This document shows, piece by piece, positions 15,744 to 23,848 of a stretch of 64,000 bases of DNA. Within the stretch, counting starts at the first letter, position 1. Each line of letters begins with the position of its first letter. The DNA comes from Pseudomonas sp. DTU_2021_1001937_2_SI_NGA_ILE_001 (GTDB lineage: Bacteria; Pseudomonadota; Gammaproteobacteria; Pseudomonadales; Pseudomonadaceae). The stretch covers positions 4,776,501 to 4,840,500 of the forward strand of contig NZ_CP135971.1 of the NCBI RefSeq assembly GCF_032463525.1. The letters are read 5' to 3'. Under the pieces are notes generated by a model. The model did not search any database, was not told the origin of the DNA, and saw only the letters and a list, made by a program, of their open reading frames with translations. Position numbers and translations under genes: made by a program.

Positions 15744-17329
15744 GGGAGGGCCTGCGCCAGGCCATGGCGTGGCTGCACACCTGGCTGGGGCTGGTCTTCG
15801 GCTGGCTGCTGTTCGCCATCTTCCTTACCGGCACGCTGTCGTATTTCCGCGCCGAGATCACCCAATGGATGACACCGGAATTGGCTTCCCATCCGCTGGA
15901 CAGCGCGCGTAGCATCCAGGTGGCGCAGGACTACCTGCAGGGCCATGCACCGAGTGCAGCGCGCTGGATCATCAACCTGCCCGATGCGCGCACGCCCGGC
16001 ATGCAGCTGCTCAGCATCGGTGCCGCCGCCCCCGGCCAGCGGGGGCGCGTCGAGCGAACCCTTGTCGACGCGCAGAGCGGTGCGCCCGTCCAGGCGCGGG
16101 AAACCCGAGGCGGGGACTTTTTCTATAACTTTCACTATCAGCTTGAAGTGCCGTACCCGTGGGGACGCTGGTTGACCAGCATCGCCGCGATGGTGATGTT
16201 CATCGCCCTGGTCACCGGCATCATCGTGCACAAGAAACTGTTCAAGGAGTTCTTCACTTTCCGTCCCGGCAAGGGCCAGCGTTCCTGGCTGGACGGGCAT
16301 AACGCCCTGGGCGTGCTGATCTTGCCGTTCCATCTGATGATCACCTACAGCAGCCTGCTGTTCTTCGCCTCGATGGTCATGCCGGCGAGCATCATCGCCC
16401 ACTACGGCAGCGACACCCGGGCCTTCTACGACGAGGTGTATCCCGGTTTCGCCCAGCCGCCGGCCAAGGGCGTCGCGGTGCCGCTGGCACGCCTCGAGGC
16501 GCTGGTACCGCTGGCCGATGCCCGCTGGGGGGCTAACCGTATCGAGCGCATCGTGGTCAATAACCCGGGCGATGCCAGTGCCACGGCGTTGCTGTATCGC
16601 GACGGCCACGACCGCGTGGTGCGTCAAGCGGGCGACACCCTGAGGTTCGACGCCACCAGCGGCCTGTTGCTGGGCGACACGGAGCCGGTGCGGGGCGCGC
16701 CTTCGGTGATCACCGAGGGCTTCTGGGACCTGCACATGGGGCACTTCGCCGGCACCCCGCTGCGTTGGCTGTACTTCGTGTTCGGCCTCGGCGGCACCGC
16801 CATGATCGGTAGCGGGCTGGTGATGTGGCTGGGCAAGCGCGCCGCCAGGCATGCCAAGACGGGGGTACTGCCTTTCGAGCTGCGGCTGGTGCAGGTGCTC
16901 AACATCGCCAGCATGGCCGGCCTGCTGCTGGGCGTAGCGGCGCTGTTCTGGGCCAATCGCCTGTTGCCGGTGGGCATGGCCGGGCGAGCCGCTTGGGAGG
17001 TTAAGGTGTTCTTCCTGATCTGGGCCCTGGCGTTGCTGCATGCCCTGTTGCGTGACGGCCGGGCGGCCTGGCGTGAGCAACTGGGACTTGGCGCCGTGCT
17101 ATTCGCCTGCCTGCCTTTGCTGGACCTGTTCAGCGCCGGGCCTTACCTGTTGGCAGCCTGGCAACGCGGCGACTGGGTGTTACCCGGTTTCGACCTGGCG
17201 GCCCTGGCGACCGGCCTGTTGCTGGGCTGGCTGGCCTGGAAATTCCGTCAGCGCCCGCCGGTATCGGCCCCACGCGCACAGCACCGGCAAGCGACTGTCG
17301 CGGCGGCCGCTACCAGGGAGGTTCACTGA
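15740..17329 (+). CDS. PepSY-domain membrane protein (iron-uptake associated)
   Basis: 529 residues: an N-terminal span (WLHTWLGLVFGWLLFAIFLTG), a large periplasmic PepSY-containing region, then spans near SIAAMVMFIALVTGIIVH, LILPFHLMITYSSLLFFASM, WLYFVFGLGGTAMIGSGLVMW and more towards the C-terminus. Conserved histidines sit in or near the membrane (HTW, HKK, HNALG, HLM, HMGHF), as in proteins thought to reduce ferric siderophores at the inner membrane. The start ATG 15740 overlaps the previous stop. The reductase role is inferred from family and context. Confidence 0.82.
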   Translation: MREGLRQAMAWLHTWLGLVFGWLLFAIFLTGTLSYFRAEITQWMTPELASHPLDSARSIQVAQDYLQGHAPSAARWIINLPDARTPGMQLLSIGAAAPGQRGRVERTLVDAQSGAPVQARETRGGDFFYNFHYQLEVPYPWGRWLTSIAAMVMFIALVTGIIVHKKLFKEFFTFRPGKGQRSWLDGHNALGVLILPFHLMITYSSLLFFASMVMPASIIAHYGSDTRAFYDEVYPGFAQPPAKGVAVPLARLEALVPLADARWGANRIERIVVNNPGDASATALLYRDGHDRVVRQAGDTLRFDATSGLLLGDTEPVRGAPSVITEGFWDLHMGHFAGTPLRWLYFVFGLGGTAMIGSGLVMWLGKRAARHAKTGVLPFELRLVQVLNIASMAGLLLGVAALFWANRLLPVGMAGRAAWEVKVFFLIWALALLHALLRDGRAAWREQLGLGAVLFACLPLLDLFSAGPYLLAAWQRGDWVLPGFDLAALATGLLLGWLAWKFRQRPPVSAPRAQHRQATVAAAATREVH

Positions 17330-17670
17330 TGCTACTGCCCGCTCTGCTGTGCTACAGCGGCTTCACCGCCCTGTGCCTGTCGATGGAGCGCCACTACGCC
17401 GACCTGCTGGGGGGCAAGCCGGGTACTCGACGCTGCCTCTTGCTGCGCAGCGCGGGCTGGCTGCTGCTGGTGCTGTCGCTGTGCGGCGCTGTCGCTGTCC
17501 GTGGCGTGACCATGGGGCTGGTGGAATGGGCAGCGGTATTGATGGGCAGCGGTGTGTTGCTGGTGTTCCTCATGCCGTACCAGCCACGCTGGGTGGTACG
17601 CCTGGCGCTCATTGGCCTGCTGGCCAGCCCTGTCGTGGCGCTGCAAAGCTCTATCTTCCAGGTCGGTTAG
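17329..17670 (+). CDS. DUF3325-family small membrane protein
   Basis: 113 residues with at least three hydrophobic spans (MLLPALLCYSGFTALCLSM, SAGWLLLVLSLCGAVAV, WAAVLMGSGVLLVFLMPY). LCLSMERHY near the N-terminus is typical of the family. It starts on the last base of the PepSY stop codon and so belongs to the same operon. Function is unknown. Confidence 0.78.
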   Translation: MLLPALLCYSGFTALCLSMERHYADLLGGKPGTRRCLLLRSAGWLLLVLSLCGAVAVRGVTMGLVEWAAVLMGSGVLLVFLMPYQPRWVVRLALIGLLASPVVALQSSIFQVG

Positions 17671-17789
17671 GACCTTGCTGCCGGCTTTTCGCGGCTAAAG
17701 CCAATGCTGATCTTTTAGACCAAAGCAATCCGATCTGGCGTCGCTTTGCTTTTCAAGCACAGAACTTACAGACACCGCCGAACGCGACT

Positions 17790-18060
17790 TCGGTGTAGGC
17801 CGAGTGGAGGTGTCATGGAAGGGGGTAAGCCGGCAGGGAAGCCGGCTTAGGCGCACTGGGCCAGGGACGGCCCATTGCGCCGGCCCCCTGGAATGGCCCC
17901 GGAAGGAGGGAAGTCTGCCCGTAGGGCAGACCCAAGCCAGGAGCAATGGCTTTTGGTTACTTTTGGCCGAAACCAAAAGTAACCCGCCGTAAAGGCGGAA
18001 AGGTGACTAAAGGGCACTGGTGCTGCGGCGGGTGTACCCGATCCAGATAGCCTGCCATTT
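17790..18060. repeat. Palindrome-array intergenic repeat
   Basis: This part of the 467-base gene-free gap holds several perfect inverted repeats in series. TAAGCCGGC/GCCGGCTTA lies at 17826-17849, GTCTGCCC/GGGCAGAC at 17913-17931, GGTTACTTTTGG/CCAAAAGTAACC at 17955-17984 and CCGCC/GGCGG at about 17985-17997. The phrase GCGGCTAAAGCCAAT occurs on both sides (about 17691 and 18098). It looks like a dispersed Pseudomonas repeat; it carries no believable gene. Confidence 0.65.
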
Positions 18061-18137
18061 GCGAGCAAGCTCCAACGGTCTAACTGATCAGTATTGCGGC
18101 TAAAGCCAATACGGGTCAGTCAGGCCGGGTAGGAGGC

Positions 18138-19007
18138 TCAGGCAAACGCCTGCCGGTATTCCCCCGGTGTTGCGCCCATGGCCTGGCGGAAGCGATTGGT
18201 GAAGTGGCTGGCGCTGGCGAAACCACAGGCCAGGGCGACGTCACCCAGCGGCACGGCGGATTCGCGCAGCAGGTGCCTGGCCCGTTGCAGGCGGCGTTGC
18301 AGCACGTAGCGGTGCGGCGGCATGCCGAAGCTGCTGCGGAACATCCGTGCGAAGTGGTATTCCGACAGCGCGCAGAGTTCGGCCAGTTGGCCCAGGCTCA
18401 AGCCTTCGTCCAAGTGTGTTTCGATGAACGCCACCAGCCGTCGGCACAGGTGCGGCGCCAGGCCGCCCTTCAGGCGCAGGCCATCGCGCAGGCCGACCTG
18501 GGTCAGCAGCGCATGGCTGAGCATGTCGTGAGCCAGGCTGCTGGTCAGCAGGCGTTCGCCGGGCTCATGCCAGTTCAGGCCAATCAGGCGCCTGAAGTTG
18601 TCGGCCTGGCGGGCATCGTCGAGAAAGGTGTTTTCCTGCAACTGCAGGGTGCGGGGCTCGCGGTCCAGCAGGGTCACGCACCCCAGGGCGAACTGCTCGG
18701 GGCTGATGTACAGGTGCGCCAGGCGAATGCGGCCGTTGATCACCCACGCCGACTCATGGCCGGCCGGCAGCACACAGAGTTTGCCGGGCGAGCCCTTCTG
18801 GTCCGGACGGTCGCGGCGAAAGGTGCCGGTGCCGTCGGCGATGTAGCACGACAGCGTGTGATGGTCAGGCGCGTGATACTCGCGGATGTCATGGTGGTTG
18901 CTCCACAGCGCGGCGTTCAGGCCGTCACCCAGCCGCGCGCTCTGCTCCAGATGGGCATGGGGCGAACTGTTGAGCGACTGGAAGACCTGGATGCTATCGA
19001 GCGACAT
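18138..19007 (-). CDS. AraC-family transcriptional regulator
   Basis: 289 residues. The N-terminal AraC ligand-binding-type domain (residues 1-170) is followed by a C-terminal pair of helix-turn-helix motifs, SLGQLAELCALSEYHFARMF and PLGDVALACGFASASHFTNRFRQAMGATPGEYR. It is divergent from the EamA exporter gene, so that gene is its most likely target. The effector is unknown. Confidence 0.88.
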   Translation of the reverse strand: MSLDSIQVFQSLNSSPHAHLEQSARLGDGLNAALWSNHHDIREYHAPDHHTLSCYIADGTGTFRRDRPDQKGSPGKLCVLPAGHESAWVINGRIRLAHLYISPEQFALGCVTLLDREPRTLQLQENTFLDDARQADNFRRLIGLNWHEPGERLLTSSLAHDMLSHALLTQVGLRDGLRLKGGLAPHLCRRLVAFIETHLDEGLSLGQLAELCALSEYHFARMFRSSFGMPPHRYVLQRRLQRARHLLRESAVPLGDVALACGFASASHFTNRFRQAMGATPGEYRQAFA

Positions 19008-19141
19008 GGCAACTCCTTGAGGCCCTCCATCCTACTCCGCATGGCCGCACTTGCCAGCGGGGCAACCGGCAAATGCGCAAGATTGTGCAAGCGGCCCGGG
19101 CCTGCCGTGCAGAGAATCCAGGCTCACACAGGAGCCACATC

Positions 19142-20044
19142 ATGAACCTCTCGCTTTACCTGCTCACCGTGCTGATCTGGGGCACCACCTGGATCGCCCT
19201 GAAACTGCAATTGGGCGAGGTGGCCATTGCCTTGTCGATCGCCTATCGCTTCGGCCTGGCGGCGCTGCTGCTGTTCGTCGTGCTGCTGTTCAGCGGGCGC
19301 CTGCAAGCGGTCGACCGGCGCGGGCAGTGGATCTGCCTGGCCCAGGGCCTGTGCCTGTTCTGCCTGAACTTCATATGCTTCTACACCGCCAGCCAGTGGA
19401 TTCCCAGCGGCCTCATCGCGGTGGTGTTCTCCACCTCGACGCTGTGGAATGCCCTCAATGCCCGACTGTTCTTCGGCCAGCGCATCGCCCGCAACGTGCT
19501 CACCGGAGCGGCCCTGGGCCTGACCGGGCTGGCCTGCCTGTTCTGGCCCGAGCTGGTCGGCCATCCCGCCAGCCAGGAGACCCTGCTGGGGCTGGGCCTG
19601 GCCTTGCTTGGCACGCTGTGCTTCTCGGCGGGCAACATGCTCTCGACCCTGCAACAGAAGGCCGGCCTCAAGCCGCTGACCACCAATGCCTGGGGCATGC
19701 TCTACGGCGCTGTGCTGTTGAGTCTGTATTGCCTGGTCAGTGGCGTACCGCTGCATTTCGAGTGGACGACGCGCTATGTCGGCTCGCTACTGTACCTGGT
19801 GATTCCGGGTTCGGTGATTGCCTTCACCGCCTACCTGACCCTGGTCGGGCGTATGGGCGCGGAACGTGCCGCCTATTGCACGGTGCTGTTCCCGGTGGTG
19901 GCGCTGAACATTTCGGCCTATGCCGAAGGCTACCAGTGGACGCTGCCGGCGCTGGCCGGCCTGGCGCTGGTGATGGCGGGTAACGTGCTGGTGTTCCGCA
20001 AGCCGCGCGCCGTGCCAGGCACGGCGGCGGGCAAACTGGCCTGA
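19142..20044 (+). CDS. EamA/DMT-family membrane transporter
   Basis: 300 residues with about ten transmembrane helices in two EamA repeats. The first begins LYLLTVLIWGTTWIALKLQL, and LIAVVFSTSTLWNALNARLF and LLYLVIPGSVIAFTAYLTLV are typical. Probably an exporter of amino acids or other metabolites at the inner membrane; the substrate is not readable. ATG 19142 has AGGAG 8 bases upstream and replaces the longer open frame from 19073. It is back to back with the 2-hydroxyacid dehydrogenase, with no space between stops. Confidence 0.85.
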   Translation: MNLSLYLLTVLIWGTTWIALKLQLGEVAIALSIAYRFGLAALLLFVVLLFSGRLQAVDRRGQWICLAQGLCLFCLNFICFYTASQWIPSGLIAVVFSTSTLWNALNARLFFGQRIARNVLTGAALGLTGLACLFWPELVGHPASQETLLGLGLALLGTLCFSAGNMLSTLQQKAGLKPLTTNAWGMLYGAVLLSLYCLVSGVPLHFEWTTRYVGSLLYLVIPGSVIAFTAYLTLVGRMGAERAAYCTVLFPVVALNISAYAEGYQWTLPALAGLALVMAGNVLVFRKPRAVPGTAAGKLA

Positions 20045-21019
20045 TCAGGCCTTCCAGGCCTGCGGGTTGACCAGGTTCTGCGGGCGCTCGCCGAGCAGGG
20101 CGCTGCGCAGGTTCTGGCAGGCCAGGTCGGCCATCGCCTGGCGGGTCTCGGTGGTCGCCGAACCGATGTGCGGCAGGGTTACGGCATTGCTGAGCTGGAA
20201 CAGCGGCGACTCGGCCAGGGGTTCCTTCTCATAGACGTCCAGGCCGGCGCCGCGCAGGGTGCCGTTCTGCAGCGCCTCGATCAGTGCCGGCTCGTCGACC
20301 ACCGGGCCACGCGAGATGTTCACCAGGATGGCGCTCTTCTTCATCAGCGCCAGTTCACGGCGGCCGATCAGATGATGGGTCTTGTCACTGAGCGGCACCA
20401 CCAGGCAGACGAAGTCGGCTTCGGCGAGCAGTTGATCAAGCGTTCTGAACTGCGCGCCCAGTTCCTGTTCCAGGGCCGCCTTGCGGCTGTTGCCGCTGTA
20501 CAGGATCGGCATGTTGAAGCCCAGGCGGCCGCGACGGGCCACGGCGGCACCGATGTTGCCCATGCCGACGATACCCAGGGTCTTGCCATGCACATCGGTA
20601 CCGAAATGCGGCGGCTCGATGCTGCGTGTCCAGTGGCCGGCCTTGGTGTAGGCGTCCAGCTCGGCGACCCGGCGGGCGCTGCTCATGATCAGCGCGAAGC
20701 CCAGGTCGGCAGTACTCTCGGTCAGGACGTCCGGGGTGTTGGTGAGCAGGATGCCGCGCTCGGTGAGGTAGTCCACGTCGTAATTGTCGTAGCCCACCGA
20801 AATGCTTGACACCACCTGCAGATTCTTCGCGTCGGCCAGTTGCTCGCGGCCCAGCTTGCGTCCGGCGCCGATCAGGCCATGGACCTCGGGCAGCGCTTCG
20901 TTGAACTGCGCCGCGATATCCCCCTGTTTCGGGTCGGGGATGATCACATTGAAGTCCTGCGCCAGGCGTTCGGCCATTTGCGGATTGACACGGCTGAAGG
21001 CGAGTACGGTTTTTTTCAT
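20045..21019 (-). CDS. ghrB: D-2-hydroxyacid dehydrogenase (GhrB/2-ketogluconate reductase type)
   Basis: 324 residues reducing 2-oxo acids such as glyoxylate, hydroxypyruvate or 2-ketogluconate with NAD(P)H. The Rossmann motif is GIVGMGNIGAAVARRG. Catalytic residues sit in NISRGPVVDEPAL (Arg), the following Glu region (DVYEKEPL) and LPHIGSAT (His). ATG 21019 (MKKTVLAFSRV) fits the family; the 12-residue extension does not. The preferred substrate cannot be decided from the sequence. Confidence 0.87.
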   Translation of the reverse strand: MKKTVLAFSRVNPQMAERLAQDFNVIIPDPKQGDIAAQFNEALPEVHGLIGAGRKLGREQLADAKNLQVVSSISVGYDNYDVDYLTERGILLTNTPDVLTESTADLGFALIMSSARRVAELDAYTKAGHWTRSIEPPHFGTDVHGKTLGIVGMGNIGAAVARRGRLGFNMPILYSGNSRKAALEQELGAQFRTLDQLLAEADFVCLVVPLSDKTHHLIGRRELALMKKSAILVNISRGPVVDEPALIEALQNGTLRGAGLDVYEKEPLAESPLFQLSNAVTLPHIGSATTETRQAMADLACQNLRSALLGERPQNLVNPQAWKA

Positions 21020-21206
21020 TGTGCGGTCACTCTCGAGCGGTTGAATGCGTAGCACGCTAACATTCCGGGCCTTCGTGGTCAGCCGTTTTCTTATCGGATG
21101 ACTGACGAGAATTCGCCTTCGCGAGTGTGAGAGGGGCGGGATTCGTGTCGATGCGCAAAACGCGCTGGCTCGCTTCCCGGCCTACTTCAGTCAGCCACCG
21201 GCAAGG

Positions 21207-21764
21207 TCATTGGCCCTGGGTGATGAGCTTGTGCCGACGCAGGTATTCGTCATAGCTCAGTGTCTTGTCTGCTGCCAGTTCGTCGAGCAACTGTTCCTTG
21301 CTCTTGCCATTGCTGCTGACGCTGGCTGCCGGCACGGACGGCTGGGCCGGGGCAGGCAAGCTGGCCAGTGAGGCGTAGGTGTTGTCCGGCAGCTTGTACA
21401 TGGCGCCGGTGAGCGGGTCGACGATGAGCATGCCGATCAGGCCGCCGAACAGGATGTTGCCCCAGTACCAGCCATTCATGCTGGTATTGATGACCGAGGA
21501 GTTTTCCGTGTAGCCATCCTTCTTGAAGGTGACCTTGTAGGTCTCGCCATCGAAGTAACCCGCCCCCGCCTTGAGGGTGACCTGGTCGGGGGTTACGCCG
21601 CTATGGATCAGTGCCCCGTCCTCGTTGGTGATCTGGTATGCGGCACCGGCCGGGTAGGAGTTGATCGACACCGGTGTCCGGGATTCACTGACGATGCTGG
21701 CGCATCCGCCAAGGCCGACGAGAGCGGCGGCCAGAAGACAACGTCCGAGAGCCATCGAATGCAT
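21207..21764 (-). CDS. Lipoprotein with PEGA-like core and SHOCT-like tail
   Basis: 185 residues. The signal sequence ends in the lipobox LGGC (Cys about 21). RTPVSINSYPAGAAYQITNEDG and the following beta-rich part resemble surface-layer/PEGA-type domains, with a hydrophobic hairpin GNILFGGLIGMLIVDPLTGAMYKL. The C-terminus KSKEQLLDELAADKTLSYDE is very like the end of the next gene's product. Probably anchored in the outer membrane. Function is unknown. It is 29 bases downstream of the other lipoprotein and likely co-transcribed. Confidence 0.75.
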   Translation of the reverse strand: MHSMALGRCLLAAALVGLGGCASIVSESRTPVSINSYPAGAAYQITNEDGALIHSGVTPDQVTLKAGAGYFDGETYKVTFKKDGYTENSSVINTSMNGWYWGNILFGGLIGMLIVDPLTGAMYKLPDNTYASLASLPAPAQPSVPAASVSSNGKSKEQLLDELAADKTLSYDEYLRRHKLITQGQ

Positions 21765-21793
21765 GTTTGAGCTTCCTGCTGAGTGGAGGGGGA

Positions 21794-22507
21794 TCAGTTC
21801 TGGGTGCGGCGAATGATGTCGTAGCGGCGCTTGTATTCTTCAGGGCTGAGCGTCTTGTCGTCGGCCAGCTCCTGCAGCAGCTGCGCGCTGCTCTTGCCGC
21901 TGGTGGTGGCGAGGTTACGGGTCGACAGGGCGGCGATGAATGCCGGGTCGGAAAACAGCATGCGCATGCCGTTGGCCAGCGCCCGGTCGAGGGCGATCTT
22001 GGCGTTGTCGCCGGAGGCGAGCTGGATATTGGGTTCCTTGCCTTCGCTGGCGATGGTCCGGGAGAACAACGGCCGGTCGGCTGCACCTGTCACCTGGACG
22101 GTCATGCTGAAGTCCGCGACGGCGTCACCGGAAAAGAAACCCGGCTTGTGATCGTTGTAGAAGCGATTGACCCGCGCGTTGATCTTCACGTCGGCAGGTG
22201 TTTTACCAGCCTGGAAGCCACGCGCTTCGATCTCTTGGGTGAGGGCGCGGCGTACCGTAGCGGCCACTTCCTCATTGGCCAGGATCGGCGCGGTTTCCAT
22301 GCCGTAGCCATTCTTCTTGCTGCTGACCTTGCTGCGGTCCTGACGATCATCGGCTACGTCCACCGCGACGGCGATATGATCGGCACCGGCGAGCCTGCTG
22401 ACGCCAGGTTCGGGCACGTAATTGATGTTGATGGTTTCTGTGGTGAAGGCACAGCCGTGCAGAGCACCGATGACCAGCATCGAGGCGAGAGTCGTTGCGA
22501 GACGCAT
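21794..22507 (-). CDS. YajG-like lipoprotein with SHOCT-like tail
   Basis: 237 residues with a lipobox ALHGC (Cys about 19). The body (VAVDVADDRQDRSKVSSKKN and EVAATVRRALTQEIEARGF) matches the YajG-type lipoprotein pattern. The C-terminal QLLQELADDKTLSPEEYKRR is nearly the same as the tail of the downstream lipoprotein. It is the first gene of the pair. The location is probably the inner face of the outer membrane, since residues +2 and +3 are Ala and Phe rather than Asp. Confidence 0.75.
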   Translation of the reverse strand: MRLATTLASMLVIGALHGCAFTTETININYVPEPGVSRLAGADHIAVAVDVADDRQDRSKVSSKKNGYGMETAPILANEEVAATVRRALTQEIEARGFQAGKTPADVKINARVNRFYNDHKPGFFSGDAVADFSMTVQVTGAADRPLFSRTIASEGKEPNIQLASGDNAKIALDRALANGMRMLFSDPAFIAALSTRNLATTSGKSSAQLLQELADDKTLSPEEYKRRYDIIRRTQN

Positions 22508-22647
22508 AATGCAAATTCCATTTCGCTAGGGGAGGGCGGCGCGGATTCTACATGGCTGAAGGCCACTACAAAAGACGCCGCTTGTCTGAAGTTTGCAGGG
22601 CGCTTGCGTACCTGCCCCAGTCCAATGACCTGACTGGCCAAGGACCG

Positions 22648-22672
22648 GTAGGACCGGCTTCAGCCGGGATGC
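22648..22672. repeat. REP-type palindrome
   Basis: GTAGGACCGGCTTCAGCCGGGATGC has CCGGCT/AGCCGG arms and the usual Pseudomonas REP head. It lies in the gap between the lipoprotein gene start and the LysR gene stop. Confidence 0.65.
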
Positions 22673-22709
22673 TTTTGGTGGCTGAAGTGAACTACAGGGT
22701 GAGCGATGA

Positions 22710-23648
22710 CTAACCCGGAGTATGCGCCTGCAGGTCCGTCTCGTCGGCGGCGAGGATGGCCGGGAGGGTGCTGCGCAGGTATTCCACCCAGGTCTTGATC
22801 TTCGCGTCCAGGTACTGGCGCGAGGGGTACACGGCGTACAGGTTGAGTTCCTGGAAGCGGTAGCGCGGCAGCACGCGCACCAGGGTGCCATCGCGCAGGC
22901 CGTCGATGGCCGAGTAGATCGGCAGGATGCCCACGCCCATGCCGCTGGCGATGGCGGTCTTCATGGCTTCGGCGGAATTGACCAGGAACGGCGAGCTGTT
23001 GAGGCTGACGCCTTCCTGGCCATCTGGCCCGGTGAACTGCCACTTGTCCAGCGGGAACACCGGGCTGACCAGGCGCAGGCAGTCATGGGTGAGCAGGTCG
23101 GCGGGTCGATGCGCCATGCCGCGCCGCGCGATGTAGGCGGGGGAGGCGCAGACGATGCTGTAGGTGATGCCCAGGCGTTGCGAGACGAAGCCCGAGTCCG
23201 GCAGTTCGCTGGCCAGCACGATGGACACGTCATAGCCGTCTTCCAGCAGGTCGGGCACGCGGTTGGTCAGGGTCAGGTCGAACGACACGTCCTTGTGATC
23301 CTGGCGGTAGCTGGCAATCGCATCGATGACATAGTGCTGGCCGACGCCGGGCATCGAATGCACCTTCAATAGGCCGGCGGGCCGGGCATGGGCATCGCTG
23401 GCCTCGGCTTCGGCCTCTTCGACATAGGCGAGGATCTGCTCGCAGCGCTGCAGGTAGCGCTTGCCGGCTTCGGTCAGGGCGATGCGCCGGGTGGTGCGGT
23501 TGAGCAGGCGGGTCTGCAAGTGCGCTTCCAGATTGGATACGGCGCGCGAAATGTTGGCGGTGGTGGTATCCAGTTGTGCGGCGGCCGCAGTGAAGCTGCC
23601 CGCTTGCGCCACGCAACTGAAGGCGCGCATGTTTTGCAGGGTATCCAT
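22710..23648 (-). CDS. LysR-family transcriptional regulator
   Basis: 312 residues from ATG 23648 (MDTLQNMRAFSCVAQAGSFT). The N-terminal winged helix-turn-helix is clear (SFTAAAAQLDTTTANISRAVSNLEAHLQTRLLNRTTRRI). The C-terminal substrate-binding domain follows. It is divergent from the efflux operon that starts 200 bases away and is the likely local activator or repressor. The longer open frame to 23750 has no supporting ribosome site. Confidence 0.88.
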   Translation of the reverse strand: MDTLQNMRAFSCVAQAGSFTAAAAQLDTTTANISRAVSNLEAHLQTRLLNRTTRRIALTEAGKRYLQRCEQILAYVEEAEAEASDAHARPAGLLKVHSMPGVGQHYVIDAIASYRQDHKDVSFDLTLTNRVPDLLEDGYDVSIVLASELPDSGFVSQRLGITYSIVCASPAYIARRGMAHRPADLLTHDCLRLVSPVFPLDKWQFTGPDGQEGVSLNSSPFLVNSAEAMKTAIASGMGVGILPIYSAIDGLRDGTLVRVLPRYRFQELNLYAVYPSRQYLDAKIKTWVEYLRSTLPAILAADETDLQAHTPG

Positions 23649-23848
23649 GAAGTTTCTCGGAAGAAAAGGCGTACACGGTTTGGGTAAATTGTGACACGAA
23701 GTTACCAGTCCCTGTCTATCCACCCAGCGGCATTCTTGCCGTTCCTGCAATAAAGATTCACATTCGGCCCCGCTTATCGCTGCCTCGGCCGCCCCCTAGA
23801 ATCGCGGCATTCACAGTCGTTTCATTTCCTCCTGGGGAATTTGCAGCA

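Noticed and set aside
17804..17992. Open frame of 62 codons inside the palindrome-array gap
   Set aside because: Its sequence consists of the hairpins themselves and would not encode a plausible protein.
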